The notes under the pieces were generated by a model. That model saw nothing but the letters and a program-made list of their open reading frames with translations. It made no database searches and was not told the DNA's origin. The position numbers and the translations under genes were made by a program. This document shows positions 8,245-17,643 of a stretch of DNA of 64,000 nucleotides, piece by piece. Position 1 is the first letter of the stretch. Every line of letters begins with the position of its first letter. Origin of the DNA: Shewanella ulleungensis (GTDB lineage: Bacteria > Pseudomonadota > Gammaproteobacteria > Enterobacterales > Shewanellaceae); NCBI RefSeq assembly GCF_014648315.1, contig NZ_BMQW01000001.1, forward strand, positions 558,001 to 622,000, given 5' to 3'.

Positions 8245-10359
8245 TTAAGCCACTTTAATTGCTACCGGCGTTCCATTAAATGCCGCATTACCTGTGAGCA
8301 TATCAACTCTAGCTGCATCCGTTAAATCATTAATGCTAACACCCGGTTGTGTTGCGGCAATAGACATATTGGTACCTTGTTGATTATGTCCCCACCCTTG
8401 CGGCATGGTAACAACACCTTGCTGGATATCATCTGTAATAGTCGCTTCTATTTTAATCTCACCCACTGCAGAAGTGACTGTCACCAATTGCCCTTGTTCA
8501 ATTCCTAGGTTTATAGCGTCTAAAGAATTGACTTCTAAAGTACAAGGGTTTTTACCTTTAATTAACCGTTCTGAATTTTGTGTCCAGGTATTATGGCTTT
8601 TCACTAAACGACGGCTGATTAAATCAAATGGGAATTGATTATCACGTTTAGTTTGATTCATGACAGCCTGTAATCGAGGTAAATCGTCTTGATAAACAGT
8701 TGGAAATAAATCAATGTTGCCGTTAGTCGTTTTAATCCGCTCAGATAAACACGGCAGAAGCGGACCAATATCGATACCATGTGGATTATCAATTAACTTT
8801 TGTAAACTCATACCTTGCTGACCATATGGGCCTTTTTTAAGCTCCATATCCAGTATCAGTTCTGGTGTAACGTGTTGCATTGGGTCATCGGCAGGCAGGT
8901 TGAGCATCCGCGCTGAAATCTCTTTTAATATTTGCCAGTCGCTGAGCTGATCAGTTTGTTTTTCAAATAGCGGCGGCGAGTATTTAACCGTGTTTCTGAC
9001 GGAGAAAGAGTTAAAGAAAATGTCAAAGTGTGAGTTCTCGACTCCCGTAGTACCTGGTAAAATAATGTCCGCATATTTGGTGGTTTCATTAAGGTAGATA
9101 TCAATTGATACCATGTAATCTAACTCACTAAATGCGTTTGCAAGTTTATGGCCGCTAGGGGCCGATAACACAGGATTACCTGCAACCGTAATCAAGCTTT
9201 TAATTTGCCCTTCTCCTGGCGTTTGGATCTCTTCCGCTAAGGTAGCAACCGGAAACTCACCATTAAAAAACGGTAACTTACGCACACGAGAGTGGTATTG
9301 ACCAAACGAGGTTTTATGACCAGGTTTATGATTACGCAGTAAATCAAAGGCTGGTTGTGGAAACATCGCGCCACCTGCGCGATCAAAATTACCGGTAATA
9401 ATGTTAAGCACGTTGGTGAGCCATAAACAAATACCACCAAAGGTTTGCGTTGAGGCACCCATGCGGCTATAGCAAACAGCAGAATCAGCGGCCAACATAT
9501 CAGTTGATAAGGTACGGATTACCTTGGCATCAATACCAACTAAAGGTGCAACAATCTCAGGCGAATAGGCGTTTACCAGCTTTCTAATCTCATCTAACCC
9601 ATCAACCTTGTCGCTTAGATGGCGTAAATTGACCTTGTTATGAGCAAATACACAATGTATCAATGCTAGTAGCAAAAAGGCATCTTTTTCAGGGCGAATA
9701 AACACATGTTGGTCGGCAATGTTTGCGGTACGGGTTTTGCGCGGGTCAACCACCACCACTTTACCGCCTCGCTTTTGAATGGCTTTTAAGCGTCCGATTA
9801 CATTAGGGGCAGTCATCATGCTGCCATTAGACACTACAGGGTTGCCACCGATGATTAACATAAAATCAGTGCGGTCAATATCAGACACCGGGATTAACAT
9901 CCCTGCACCAAACATAAAGTTAGCCGCCACATGATGCGGTAATTGATCAGCAGAAGCAGAACTAAAGCGATTAATGGTGCCAAGTGATTTCATAAACGGT
10001 TTAAGAAATAACGCATTGCCCAAGCTATGTGCGTTGGGATTACCTAAATACACCGCTAAGGCATTTTTGCCATGTTGCTGTTGAATATGTTTGAAATTCT
10101 CGACGATTTCTGTGAATGCATCATCCCAACTAATGGCTTGCCAACCAGACTCCGTGCGTTTAATGGGTGTTTTCAACCGATCTTTATCGGTATAAAAGTC
10201 TTCTAATGCAAGCGCTTTAGGGCAGTTATAGCCCTGACTAAATGGGTCTAGTTGATCACCTTTAATTGAAATAATTTGCTGGTCTTGATAGTTAATTTCC
10301 AAGCCACACATGGCTTCGCAAATATTGCAATTTCTATAATGGGTTTTGATTTCGCTCAT
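8245..10359 (-). CDS. Molybdopterin oxidoreductase, cytoplasmic single-subunit type
   Basis: This 704-residue protein belongs to the DMSO reductase/formate dehydrogenase superfamily. An N-terminal [4Fe-4S] motif is formed by C11, C14, C18 and C46 (C-x2-C-x3-C-x27-C). It has the molybdopterin-binding core and a C-terminal MoCo-dinucleotide domain containing MPQGWGHNQQG. There is no Tat signal, so it should remain in the cytoplasm. No electron-transfer or membrane subunit is encoded nearby, which is common for the uncharacterised assimilatory-type branch. It sits between a MDR reductase and the MoxR/VWA pair. The substrate is unknown. Starting ATG at 10359 has AGGCG eight bases upstream. Confidence 0.85.
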   Translation of the reverse strand: MSEIKTHYRNCNICEAMCGLEINYQDQQIISIKGDQLDPFSQGYNCPKALALEDFYTDKDRLKTPIKRTESGWQAISWDDAFTEIVENFKHIQQQHGKNALAVYLGNPNAHSLGNALFLKPFMKSLGTINRFSSASADQLPHHVAANFMFGAGMLIPVSDIDRTDFMLIIGGNPVVSNGSMMTAPNVIGRLKAIQKRGGKVVVVDPRKTRTANIADQHVFIRPEKDAFLLLALIHCVFAHNKVNLRHLSDKVDGLDEIRKLVNAYSPEIVAPLVGIDAKVIRTLSTDMLAADSAVCYSRMGASTQTFGGICLWLTNVLNIITGNFDRAGGAMFPQPAFDLLRNHKPGHKTSFGQYHSRVRKLPFFNGEFPVATLAEEIQTPGEGQIKSLITVAGNPVLSAPSGHKLANAFSELDYMVSIDIYLNETTKYADIILPGTTGVENSHFDIFFNSFSVRNTVKYSPPLFEKQTDQLSDWQILKEISARMLNLPADDPMQHVTPELILDMELKKGPYGQQGMSLQKLIDNPHGIDIGPLLPCLSERIKTTNGNIDLFPTVYQDDLPRLQAVMNQTKRDNQFPFDLISRRLVKSHNTWTQNSERLIKGKNPCTLEVNSLDAINLGIEQGQLVTVTSAVGEIKIEATITDDIQQGVVTMPQGWGHNQQGTNMSIAATQPGVSINDLTDAARVDMLTGNAAFNGTPVAIKVA

Positions 10360-10391
10360 ATATATCGCCTGACTTGGAATAAATTGATGGA

Positions 10392-10434
10392 GTAGCGCTT
10401 AACATACCGTTGATGATTTAGGCTTAAGCGCTAC
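10392..10434. repeat. Intercistronic hairpin
   Basis: GTAGCGCTTAA at 10392-10402 is the exact reverse complement of TTAAGCGCTAC at 10424-10434, giving an 11-bp stem with a 21-base loop. There is no T-tract on either side, so it is more likely an mRNA-stabilising or attenuating structure than a full terminator. It lies between the MDR reductase and the molybdoenzyme. Confidence 0.55.
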
Positions 10435-10447
10435 GCATTGATGATGA

Positions 10448-11446
10448 CTAAAGCTTTACGATAAGCTTGCCTTTATTGTCGCCGGTAAAGAACAAGTTCA
10501 ACCCGCTAATGGCAGACTCAAGCCCGTCTAACACATGTGCGCGATGCTTGATTTGCCCTTTCATCACATACGGTGTCAGTTTTTGTAATAAGGCCGGCAC
10601 ATCACCAAAGTGGTCTGGCATAGTGAAACCTTGAATAATCAAACGCTTTTTAATGATTTGAATCCAATTAGGGCCTAAATCAGGTACTTCTTTAGGGTAA
10701 TCGGCAATCATACCGCACACCACAATACGACCGTGGGCATTCATTTTGGAAAAGACATGATGCTGAATAGGGCCGCCAGTATTTTCAAAATATATATCAA
10801 TACCTTTTGGCGCGAATTCAACTAATTTAGCTGCGATATCATCGGTTTTGTAATTAATGGCACCGTCAAAACCGAGCTCATTTACAATCCAATCGGCTTT
10901 TTCATCGCTACCCACAACACCAATAACCGTTAAGCCATCAGCTTTGGCCAACTGACCAACGATAGAACCCACAGAACCAGCAGCGCCGGAAACTACAATG
11001 GTTTCGCCTTTTTGTGGTTTACCTACACCATACAAACCTTGTGTTGCGGTTAACCCTGGTAAGGCAAATACCGATAACACGGCTTCATCAGGCAAAGGCG
11101 CAGTCACTTTGTTCAGTCCGGCGCCATTACTGAGTACATACTCTTGCCAGCCCATCATGCCCATGACACGGTCGCCGACTGCAAAATCAGGATGATGACT
11201 TTCAACGATTTCACCAATACCTGAGCTGCGCATTACCTCACCTAGTGCTACTGGTGGTATGTAACTCTCAGTATCAGCACTCATCCAGCCAAACATTGCA
11301 GGGTCTAATGACATATGATTTTGCTTCACTAAAAATTGTCCTTCACCTACATTTGGCATTGGCTTTTGGACTACTTCAAATAATTCAGGGCCAATTGGAC
11401 CACCTTGAGGACGGGCGATGAGATTGATTGCGGTAAATGTGCTCAT
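10448..11446 (-). CDS. NADP-dependent MDR oxidoreductase (curcumin reductase/leukotriene dehydrogenase type)
   Basis: This 332-residue protein is a zinc-free medium-chain dehydrogenase/reductase of the CurA/YncB type. The cofactor motif is SGAAGSVGSIVGQLAK (around residues 152-167). The N-terminal ARPQGGPIGPELFEV segment is characteristic of the group, which reduces the C=C bond of alpha,beta-unsaturated carbonyls with NADPH. It lies in a co-directional run of CoA-thioester genes, where reduction of an enone intermediate or detoxification of reactive enals would fit. The exact substrate cannot be read. Confidence 0.85.
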   Translation of the reverse strand: MSTFTAINLIARPQGGPIGPELFEVVQKPMPNVGEGQFLVKQNHMSLDPAMFGWMSADTESYIPPVALGEVMRSSGIGEIVESHHPDFAVGDRVMGMMGWQEYVLSNGAGLNKVTAPLPDEAVLSVFALPGLTATQGLYGVGKPQKGETIVVSGAAGSVGSIVGQLAKADGLTVIGVVGSDEKADWIVNELGFDGAINYKTDDIAAKLVEFAPKGIDIYFENTGGPIQHHVFSKMNAHGRIVVCGMIADYPKEVPDLGPNWIQIIKKRLIIQGFTMPDHFGDVPALLQKLTPYVMKGQIKHRAHVLDGLESAISGLNLFFTGDNKGKLIVKL

Positions 11447-11583
11447 GTGTTTCTCTCTTTTTTCGATGATTATGTGGCCGTCAATGGCGCGATTGTTATC
11501 TTTAAATGTTGCTGCATATCTAAACTGACTCAGGATTTAATACTGCTACACGGTGACTCTGCATTCGCAATCTACACATGTTC

Positions 11584-12648
11584 TCAATCGTGTAGTTGAT
11601 TGATATGTTTAATACTGTTGATATCTTGATTTCGATAAAAATGCTTAAAATGCAGTGCTAGCTTTTCACTTTCTACAAACACTTGTTGCCAATATTTAAG
11701 ACGCTGTGCTGGTTTCATTTCAATAAAGTCACTGCGGTCGGGGATTTTTTGATACGGTAAGGACGCCACAAATTCTGCCGATGGGCACAATAAAACGGTT
11801 TTATCGTAGTGTTGCAGCCTCACCTTTCGTGACAGGTTTTTATCAAACCACCCCGCTTTTAAGGTTGAACTAAAATGCGGGTATAGGGTTAAGCCTTTAT
11901 TTTGAATATCAAAATCAAAGTGATAATCAATAATGCCGCCATCACGATACATCCCCGGCGGGCAATCAGGAATGTCTTTAATACCTTGCATTACCATCGG
12001 GATAGAACCCGACGCCAACAAGGCACGTTTAATGTTCTGTTCAGATAAACTTACCGCTGTAGTTGGAATACTATCAGGGTCATTGATGACTAAATCACTT
12101 TGATTATGCTGAAATATAAACCGCTGATATTGGCTTTTTAATAAAGGTCGACTCATTGAGTTACGCACAAAACTATTTGCTAAACCAACGCCTTGTTTTA
12201 ATTTACTTTCTGAAGCAACGAGCCCATTGCATTTTGCCACGATAAAATGTGCTTTGAAGACGGGATTATTGATAATTTCGTCAGCTCCGGTTGCGCCAAA
12301 TAACACCTCAAGCAATTCGAACGCTTTAGTGGTGATTTCTAATGGTTGCGGTTTTTTATCATTAGAATATACGGTCTCGCTGTAGTTTTTTGCCAATCGT
12401 TCTATGGCTGCTACTGGATCGTTTTGTGCAAAACAAGCGGCACGAAATGCACCAGCACTTGAGCCAATTAGGTTTAATGGTTGTTGCCTTCCTTTAAAGA
12501 ATTCGCCAAATAAATATTTGTCTAAGCCAAATAAGGTGAACCATTTGGGTCCACCACTGGCGCCTAAAAAAGAGCTGAATAGCTCAGGAGAAAATCCATC
12601 TTGTTGTATTGTTTTTAACGCCGAATCACCGGCATAAATTTCTAACAT
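11584..12648 (-). CDS. Patatin-like phospholipase
   Basis: This 354-residue protein carries the patatin hallmarks: an oxyanion-hole loop LGASGGPKWF (about residues 28-37), nucleophile elbow IGSSAGAF with the catalytic Ser near residue 64, and the DGG motif RDGGIIDYHFD supplying the catalytic Asp. It lacks a signal peptide, so it should act on intracellular lipid or esters and release fatty acids. It is 173 bases downstream of fadD. A lipase feeding free acids to an acyl-CoA ligase is a coherent arrangement. Confidence 0.8.
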   Translation of the reverse strand: MLEIYAGDSALKTIQQDGFSPELFSSFLGASGGPKWFTLFGLDKYLFGEFFKGRQQPLNLIGSSAGAFRAACFAQNDPVAAIERLAKNYSETVYSNDKKPQPLEITTKAFELLEVLFGATGADEIINNPVFKAHFIVAKCNGLVASESKLKQGVGLANSFVRNSMSRPLLKSQYQRFIFQHNQSDLVINDPDSIPTTAVSLSEQNIKRALLASGSIPMVMQGIKDIPDCPPGMYRDGGIIDYHFDFDIQNKGLTLYPHFSSTLKAGWFDKNLSRKVRLQHYDKTVLLCPSAEFVASLPYQKIPDRSDFIEMKPAQRLKYWQQVFVESEKLALHFKHFYRNQDINSIKHINQLHD

Positions 12649-12821
12649 ACTGTAATATTTCTTACTCTTATAATATTGAAAATAAACGCTTAAATACTAA
12701 TAGCGTTATTTGATTTGCTCGTTATTGGAATAATTTAAGGAAGTCGAGCCAGCATGTTGTGGCTCAATATGGGTCTGTAATTATGTTTTTTTTAACACAA
12801 AAACAGACCATCTTGGATACG

Positions 12822-14486
12822 TTATGCCTTGCTGCGTAGGTCTTTACGCAACACTTTACCGACATTACTTTTTGGCAGTTCGTCCATAAATTCAACGATT
12901 TTAGGACGCTTATAGTTCGTTAGCATTTCAGCGCAGTGATCAAAGATATCTTGCTGAGTAAGAGTCGGGTCTTTACGCACAATATATACTTTCACGCGCT
13001 CGCCGGTGGCATCACAAGACACTCCAACGGCAGCAGCTTCAAGTACGCCTTCATGGGCAACAATAACTTCTTCAATTTCATTCGGAAATACATTAAATCC
13101 AGACACAATAATCATGTCTTTTTTACGGTCCACAATCCTAAAGAAACCATTTTCGTCCATGGTCGCGATATCACCGGTGGCTAACCAACCATCTTTTAGC
13201 ACTTCATCAGTGGCTTTTTGACGATTGTAATAACCTTTCATGACTTGCGGTCCTTTTACCCACATTTCACCAGGCTCGCCTAAGGCAACATCTTCACCAT
13301 CGGCGCCTACTAATCGAATATCGGTTGATGAGGCAGGAAGGCCAATAGAACCATTGTATTTTTCCTGGTTGTACGGACTCATGGTCACTAACGGCGCACA
13401 CTCAGTTAAGCCATATCCTTCTAAAAGGCGGCTTTTGGTCACGCGCTCCCAATGTTCTGCCACTGGACGCTGTACAGACATACCACCGCCAAAGCCCATT
13501 TTTAATGCGCTAAAATCAAGCTGGTCAAAGCCTGGTGTGTGAAGCAGACCATTAAACAAGGTGTTTACACCGGTAATAACGGTAAATTTGTATTTAGCTA
13601 ATTCTTTCACAAAACCAGGCATATCACGTGGGTTGGTGATCAGCAAATTGGTGCCACCAAATGGTAAGAATGCTAAGCAATTAGAAGTTAGTGCGTAGAT
13701 ATGGTACAGCGGCAATGCAGTGATCATAAATTCTTTGCCGATTTCATACACGTTTTTAGTGACGGCATTAGATTGCTCAAGGTTAGCTACCATATTACGG
13801 TGAGTTAACATTGCGCCTTTTGATGGGCCAGTTGTGCCACCGGTATATTGCAAAAATGCTAAGTCTTCGCCTGTAACCGTAACCGGAGTAAACTTAAGTT
13901 TGCTTCCTTTTGACATAGCATCATTAAATTTAACCGCGTTAGGCAAGTCAAACGCTGGTACCTGTTTTTTAACATGCTTAATTGCGCCGTTAATTAGCGC
14001 ACCTTTGATCAGGCCGAGTCGATCGCCAACACTGGTGGTGACCACATGCTTAACATCGGTCTTATTGATAACGGCCTGCAGCACGTGGGCAAAGTTTTCT
14101 AAAATCAAAATACCTTTTGTACCAGAGTCTTTTAGTTGATGTTCTAGCTCACGAGCAGTGTATAAAGGGTTAACATTGACTACGGTTAACCCTGCAATCA
14201 ATGCACCAAATAAAGCAATGGGATATTGCAATAGATTAGGGATCATAATGGCGAATTTGTCGCCTTTTACCAGGCCTAGATCATGCTGTAAATAGGCCGC
14301 AAAGTCAGTCGCTTGTTGCTCAAGCTGCTGATAGGTAATGCTAACATCCATATTAATGAACGCCGTATTACTCGCGTATAACTTGGTATACTTTAAAAAT
14401 AATTCTGCTAAAGAGCTGTACTTATCTGGATCAATTTCAAATTCAACCCCAGGTGGATAACTCTTTTCAAGCCAAACTTTTTCCAT
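12822..14486 (-). CDS. Long-chain fatty-acid--CoA ligase FadD
   Basis: This 554-residue protein aligns along its whole length with FadD. Examples are the N-terminus MEKVWLEKSYP, the AMP-binding P-loop YTGGTTGPSKG (residues 214-224), the EGYGLTECAPLV segment, and DRKKDMIIVSGFNV followed by the C-terminal lysine region LPKSNVGKVLRKDL. It activates free carboxylic acids to acyl-CoA at the inner face of the membrane. AGGGG lies close before the ATG. It is the activating enzyme of the cluster that includes MaoC hydratase, SDR and thiolase immediately upstream. A genome usually also carries a separate housekeeping fadD, so this copy may be specialised. Confidence 0.9.
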   Translation of the reverse strand: MEKVWLEKSYPPGVEFEIDPDKYSSLAELFLKYTKLYASNTAFINMDVSITYQQLEQQATDFAAYLQHDLGLVKGDKFAIMIPNLLQYPIALFGALIAGLTVVNVNPLYTARELEHQLKDSGTKGILILENFAHVLQAVINKTDVKHVVTTSVGDRLGLIKGALINGAIKHVKKQVPAFDLPNAVKFNDAMSKGSKLKFTPVTVTGEDLAFLQYTGGTTGPSKGAMLTHRNMVANLEQSNAVTKNVYEIGKEFMITALPLYHIYALTSNCLAFLPFGGTNLLITNPRDMPGFVKELAKYKFTVITGVNTLFNGLLHTPGFDQLDFSALKMGFGGGMSVQRPVAEHWERVTKSRLLEGYGLTECAPLVTMSPYNQEKYNGSIGLPASSTDIRLVGADGEDVALGEPGEMWVKGPQVMKGYYNRQKATDEVLKDGWLATGDIATMDENGFFRIVDRKKDMIIVSGFNVFPNEIEEVIVAHEGVLEAAAVGVSCDATGERVKVYIVRKDPTLTQQDIFDHCAEMLTNYKRPKIVEFMDELPKSNVGKVLRKDLRSKA

Positions 14487-14582
14487 AATACGGTCCCCTA
14501 TTATTATGATAATAAAACCTAAAAAATCAGGTTATTTACAGCAATGATTTATTATTATGATGACACTTAACATCTACGCAAA

Positions 14583-15764
14583 TTACAACACTTCAAATAA
14601 TCCAGCAGCGCCTTGCCCGCCACCAATACACATACTGATGACAACGTATTTCACCCCACGACGCTTACCTTCAATAAGAGCGTGCATGACCATGCGTGTA
14701 CCGCTCATGCCATATGGGTGCCCAATGGAAATCGCGCCACCATTTACATTTAACTTATCCGCAGGAATACCCAATTTATCTGCACAATAAATGACTTGTA
14801 CCGCAAAGGCTTCATTGATTTCCCATAAACCAATGTCATCCATAGTTAAACCGTTGCGTTCTAGTAATTTAGGAATAGCATAAATGGGTCCTATGCCCAT
14901 TTCGTCAGGCTCACAACCAGCAACAACCATACCGCGATAAACACCCAGTGGCTTAAGGCCGCGCTGCTCGGCGAGTTCTCGTTCCATCACCACTACTGCT
15001 GCAGCGCCATCAGATAATTGTGATGCATTACCACCGGTAATTGAGCCATTATCTTTTACCGCTTTTAAGGCGGCTAATCCTTCAATATTAGTAGACGGAC
15101 GATTTCCTTCATCTTGAGTTAACGTAACAGTTTCCTTGGTAATGTCACCTGTGTTTTTATCCATCACCAACTTAGTACAGGTAACAGGCACTATTTCATC
15201 ATCAAACTTACCGGCTGCTTGAGCTGCTGCTGTACGTTGCTGTGACGTTAGTGCATAGGCATCTTGGCGTTCTCGTGAAATATCATAACGACTTGCCACC
15301 ACTTCTGCGGTATCAAGCATCGGCATATAAATCGCTGGACGATAGGCTTTTACACTAGGGTCTACAGCGCGACTCATATTCATTTTATCGTTTTGCACCA
15401 AGCTGATTGAATCACAACCGCCAGCGACAACCACTTTAGCACCGTCAACCACAATGTGGTTTGCGGCAATTGCAATTGACATTAAACCTGAAGAACATTG
15501 ACGGTCAACCGTCATGCCTGCTACCGAGACAGGTAAATGAGCGGCCATAGCAACTTGACGCCCAAAGTTCATGCCTTGGTTGCCTTGAGTCAGTGCAGCA
15601 CCAAAAATACAATCATCAATCTCATTAGGGTCAATACCCGCTCGCTCAACAGCAGCGTTAACCGCAACAGCAGACAATGTCGGTGCAGACAAATCATTAA
15701 AGGCCCCTCGGTAAGCTTTACCAATTGGCGTACGTGCAGCAGATACAATGACGGCTTCTCTCAT
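14583..15764 (-). CDS. Acetyl-CoA acyltransferase (thiolase)
   Basis: This 393-residue protein is a degradative-type thiolase. Nucleophile Cys90 sits in [17 protein letters not shown] carries the oxyanion-hole Asn, [10 protein letters not shown] carries the His and [10 protein letters not shown] the second Cys near the C-terminus. It cleaves 3-ketoacyl-CoA with CoA to give acetyl-CoA or propionyl-CoA. GGAAG precedes the ATG. It lies between an SDR of the multifunctional-enzyme type and fadD and would complete the beta-oxidation-like cycle. Confidence 0.92.
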   Translation of the reverse strand: MREAVIVSAARTPIGKAYRGAFNDLSAPTLSAVAVNAAVERAGIDPNEIDDCIFGAALTQGNQGMNFGRQVAMAAHLPVSVAGMTVDRQCSSGLMSIAIAANHIVVDGAKVVVAGGCDSISLVQNDKMNMSRAVDPSVKAYRPAIYMPMLDTAEVVASRYDISRERQDAYALTSQQRTAAAQAAGKFDDEIVPVTCTKLVMDKNTGDITKETVTLTQDEGNRPSTNIEGLAALKAVKDNGSITGGNASQLSDGAAAVVVMERELAEQRGLKPLGVYRGMVVAGCEPDEMGIGPIYAIPKLLERNGLTMDDIGLWEINEAFAVQVIYCADKLGIPADKLNVNGGAISIGHPYGMSGTRMVMHALIEGKRRGVKYVVISMCIGGGQGAAGLFEVL

Positions 15765-15884
15765 GACAGCTTCCTTTTATTGTTATTGTTCAACGTTTGA
15801 GATTTATTGAAGAATAAAATATCACCGCAGCCCCCAGAGCCAGCGGTTAACACAGGTTATTCTTTTTGATCATTCACCAAAGAC

Positions 15885-16805
15885 TTATACCTGTTGTGAT
15901 TTCATGAACGTCATAGCCTTCATGATAAATTTTTCACCTTGCTGAGCACCAGAAACCAATGCCTTTTGATTATCTTGTGCCGTTAATTTACCCCAGTTAT
16001 CGCGAACGGCTTCCGGGCTTTGTTTAGCCGTTGGAATAAAACATCCGTCAGTTTCAAAAATACTCGCACTTGAATATCCGCCGGCGCCAGCACATAAAAT
16101 AAAGCGAGTAGGCGCGTCGTCATCACACAAGGTCAACATGCCTGCGGTGACGGCTTCGGGCGCAAAGGCTTTAACGATTTCTTCAGGCATTAAGTCTTCT
16201 GTCATGCGGGTACCCGCGGTAGGCGCCAATGCATTAATGTGAATATTATTTTTAGCACCTTCGAGCACTAAGGTATTCATTAAGCCAATTAGTGCCATTT
16301 TAGCTGCGCCATAATTAGCCTGACCAAAGTTGCCATACATTCCACTTGAAGAGGTTGTCATGACAATACGGCCATAATTTTGCTGTTTCATGATTTCCCA
16401 CACAGCCTTAGTGCAGTTAACCGACCCCATAACGTGTACATCCATCACTACTTTAAAATCGTCTAAGGTCATTTTTGAAAATGATTTATCACGTAAAATG
16501 CCGGCATTGTTAATTAAAATATCAACGCGCCCCCACTTATCCATGGTTTGCTGTACCATGTCTTGCACTTCATCAAAGTTAGCCACGTTTGCACCGTGGC
16601 TAATGGCTTCACCGCCCATGGCTTCAATAAGGGCGACAACTTCTTGTGAGGCTGCAGATGAGGCACCACTGCCATCACGAGCACCGCCTAAATCATTAAC
16701 AACCACTTTAGCACCGCGTCTTGCAAGCTCTAATGCATGTGAACGCCCTAACCCATTGCCCGCACCTGTTACTATCGCGACTTTTCCTGCAAAACTGATT
16801 GTCAT
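15885..16805 (-). CDS. SDR-family 3-hydroxyacyl-CoA dehydrogenase (MFE-2 like)
   Basis: This 306-residue short-chain dehydrogenase has the cofactor motif TGAGNGLG (residues 13-20), NNAG (99-102) and the catalytic Tyr165-x3-Lys169 in YGAAK. The stretch VVVNDLGG after the first beta-alpha unit, and the C-terminal extension beyond a minimal SDR, resemble the dehydrogenase domain of peroxisomal multifunctional enzyme type 2. That enzyme oxidises (3R)-hydroxyacyl-CoA. Its immediate upstream neighbour is a MaoC hydratase, the partner activity fused to it in MFE-2. Together they probably hydrate and oxidise enoyl-CoA through the R isomer. Confidence 0.85.
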   Translation of the reverse strand: MTISFAGKVAIVTGAGNGLGRSHALELARRGAKVVVNDLGGARDGSGASSAASQEVVALIEAMGGEAISHGANVANFDEVQDMVQQTMDKWGRVDILINNAGILRDKSFSKMTLDDFKVVMDVHVMGSVNCTKAVWEIMKQQNYGRIVMTTSSSGMYGNFGQANYGAAKMALIGLMNTLVLEGAKNNIHINALAPTAGTRMTEDLMPEEIVKAFAPEAVTAGMLTLCDDDAPTRFILCAGAGGYSSASIFETDGCFIPTAKQSPEAVRDNWGKLTAQDNQKALVSGAQQGEKFIMKAMTFMKSQQV

Positions 16806-16913
16806 ACCAACACCTTTATTTTTGATTTCATCTAATATTGTTATTGTCGATGAGTTATAAATATCTGTTATTAAAGTTTAGTGATTATTGTTTTCTACTG
16901 AATATGAATGGCG

Positions 16914-17375
16914 CTACTTAACCATTTGAACCGATATCCACTCCGCGACTAAAGCCGGGGTATCAATACCTTCTATTTCAATGGTCACTTCGGTAGAAAT
17001 ACGATATTGCCCTGGTTTTTTTTCTTCAATAGACAGGGTTTTAGCATGCGCACGAATGCGACTATTTACGGTAACCGGCTGTAAGAATCTCACTTTGTCA
17101 AAACCTGCATTGAGTCCCATATAGAAACCATCAATAATCACGCTAAATTCTTCAGCAAAATGCGATAACATAGATAAGGATAAAAATCCGTGGGCGATAG
17201 TCGAGCCAAAAGGTGTCGCTTTTGCCTTTTCTTCATCGACGTGAATGAATTGATGATCTAGAGTACAGTCAGCAAATTGATTTATTTGCTGTTGATTGAT
17301 TTGATGCCACTCAGTTGGCGCGGCTTGATGACCGATGTAATTAGCTATGTCGTTACGATTAATCACTGTTGGCAT
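16914..17375 (-). CDS. MaoC-like (R)-specific enoyl-CoA hydratase
   Basis: This 153-residue hot-dog-fold protein has the hydratase-2 motif: DHQFIHVD with the catalytic Asp and His, followed by FGSTIAHGFLSLSM. These residues add water to trans-2-enoyl-CoA to give (R)-3-hydroxyacyl-CoA. A strong GGAAGGG lies before the ATG. It is the first gene after the terminator at 17534-17568 and carries the shared 20-base promoter element, so it probably heads its own operon. Confidence 0.88.
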   Translation of the reverse strand: MPTVINRNDIANYIGHQAAPTEWHQINQQQINQFADCTLDHQFIHVDEEKAKATPFGSTIAHGFLSLSMLSHFAEEFSVIIDGFYMGLNAGFDKVRFLQPVTVNSRIRAHAKTLSIEEKKPGQYRISTEVTIEIEGIDTPALVAEWISVQMVK

Positions 17376-17453
17376 GTTCCCTTCCTCTTTTGCTTACGCA
17401 ATACAATCCATGAATGAAATTTAAGCGATTACTCATGCTAATTGGGCTTTATG

Positions 17454-17473
17454 AATTAAACAAATGAATAGTT
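17454..17473 (-). promoter_or_regulatory. Putative LysR-type operator of the maoC operon
   Basis: AATTAAACAAATGAATAGTT at 17454-17473 matches a site at 25675-25694 at 19 of 20 positions. It contains ATT-N9-AAT, which fits the T-N11-A core preferred by LysR regulators. It lies about 80 bases upstream of the maoC start. That two such sites sit only in the promoters of the two catabolic operons, one next to a LysR gene, supports a common regulator. Binding is inferred. Confidence 0.5.
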
Positions 17474-17533
17474 TTGATACTTAGATATTCTCGTGGCGAA
17501 TAGGTTAAGGTGAATGATAGGTTTTACAGGCAT

Positions 17534-17568
17534 AAAAAAAGCATTACACTAAATTGTAGTAATGCTTT
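17534..17568 (-). terminator. Rho-independent terminator of the seven-gene operon
   Basis: On the minus strand GCATTAC and GTAATGC form the core of a 10-bp stem (17559-17568 with 17538-17547) followed immediately by seven T residues (17540 down to 17534). It lies about 75 bases past the stop of the acyl-CoA dehydrogenase gene and separates that operon from maoC. Confidence 0.85.
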
Positions 17569-17643
17569 GATTAATATATTTAAAATATCACGACTCTGGC
17601 TAAGTTTACTTAGCAGCAGTGTCGAGTTATATCTGTAATAGAA

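Noticed and set aside
12772..12809. Hairpin GGTCTGT...ACAGACC after fadD
   Set aside because: The seven-base arms are 24 bases apart around an A/T-rich loop. It could be a weak terminator but is not strong enough to call.
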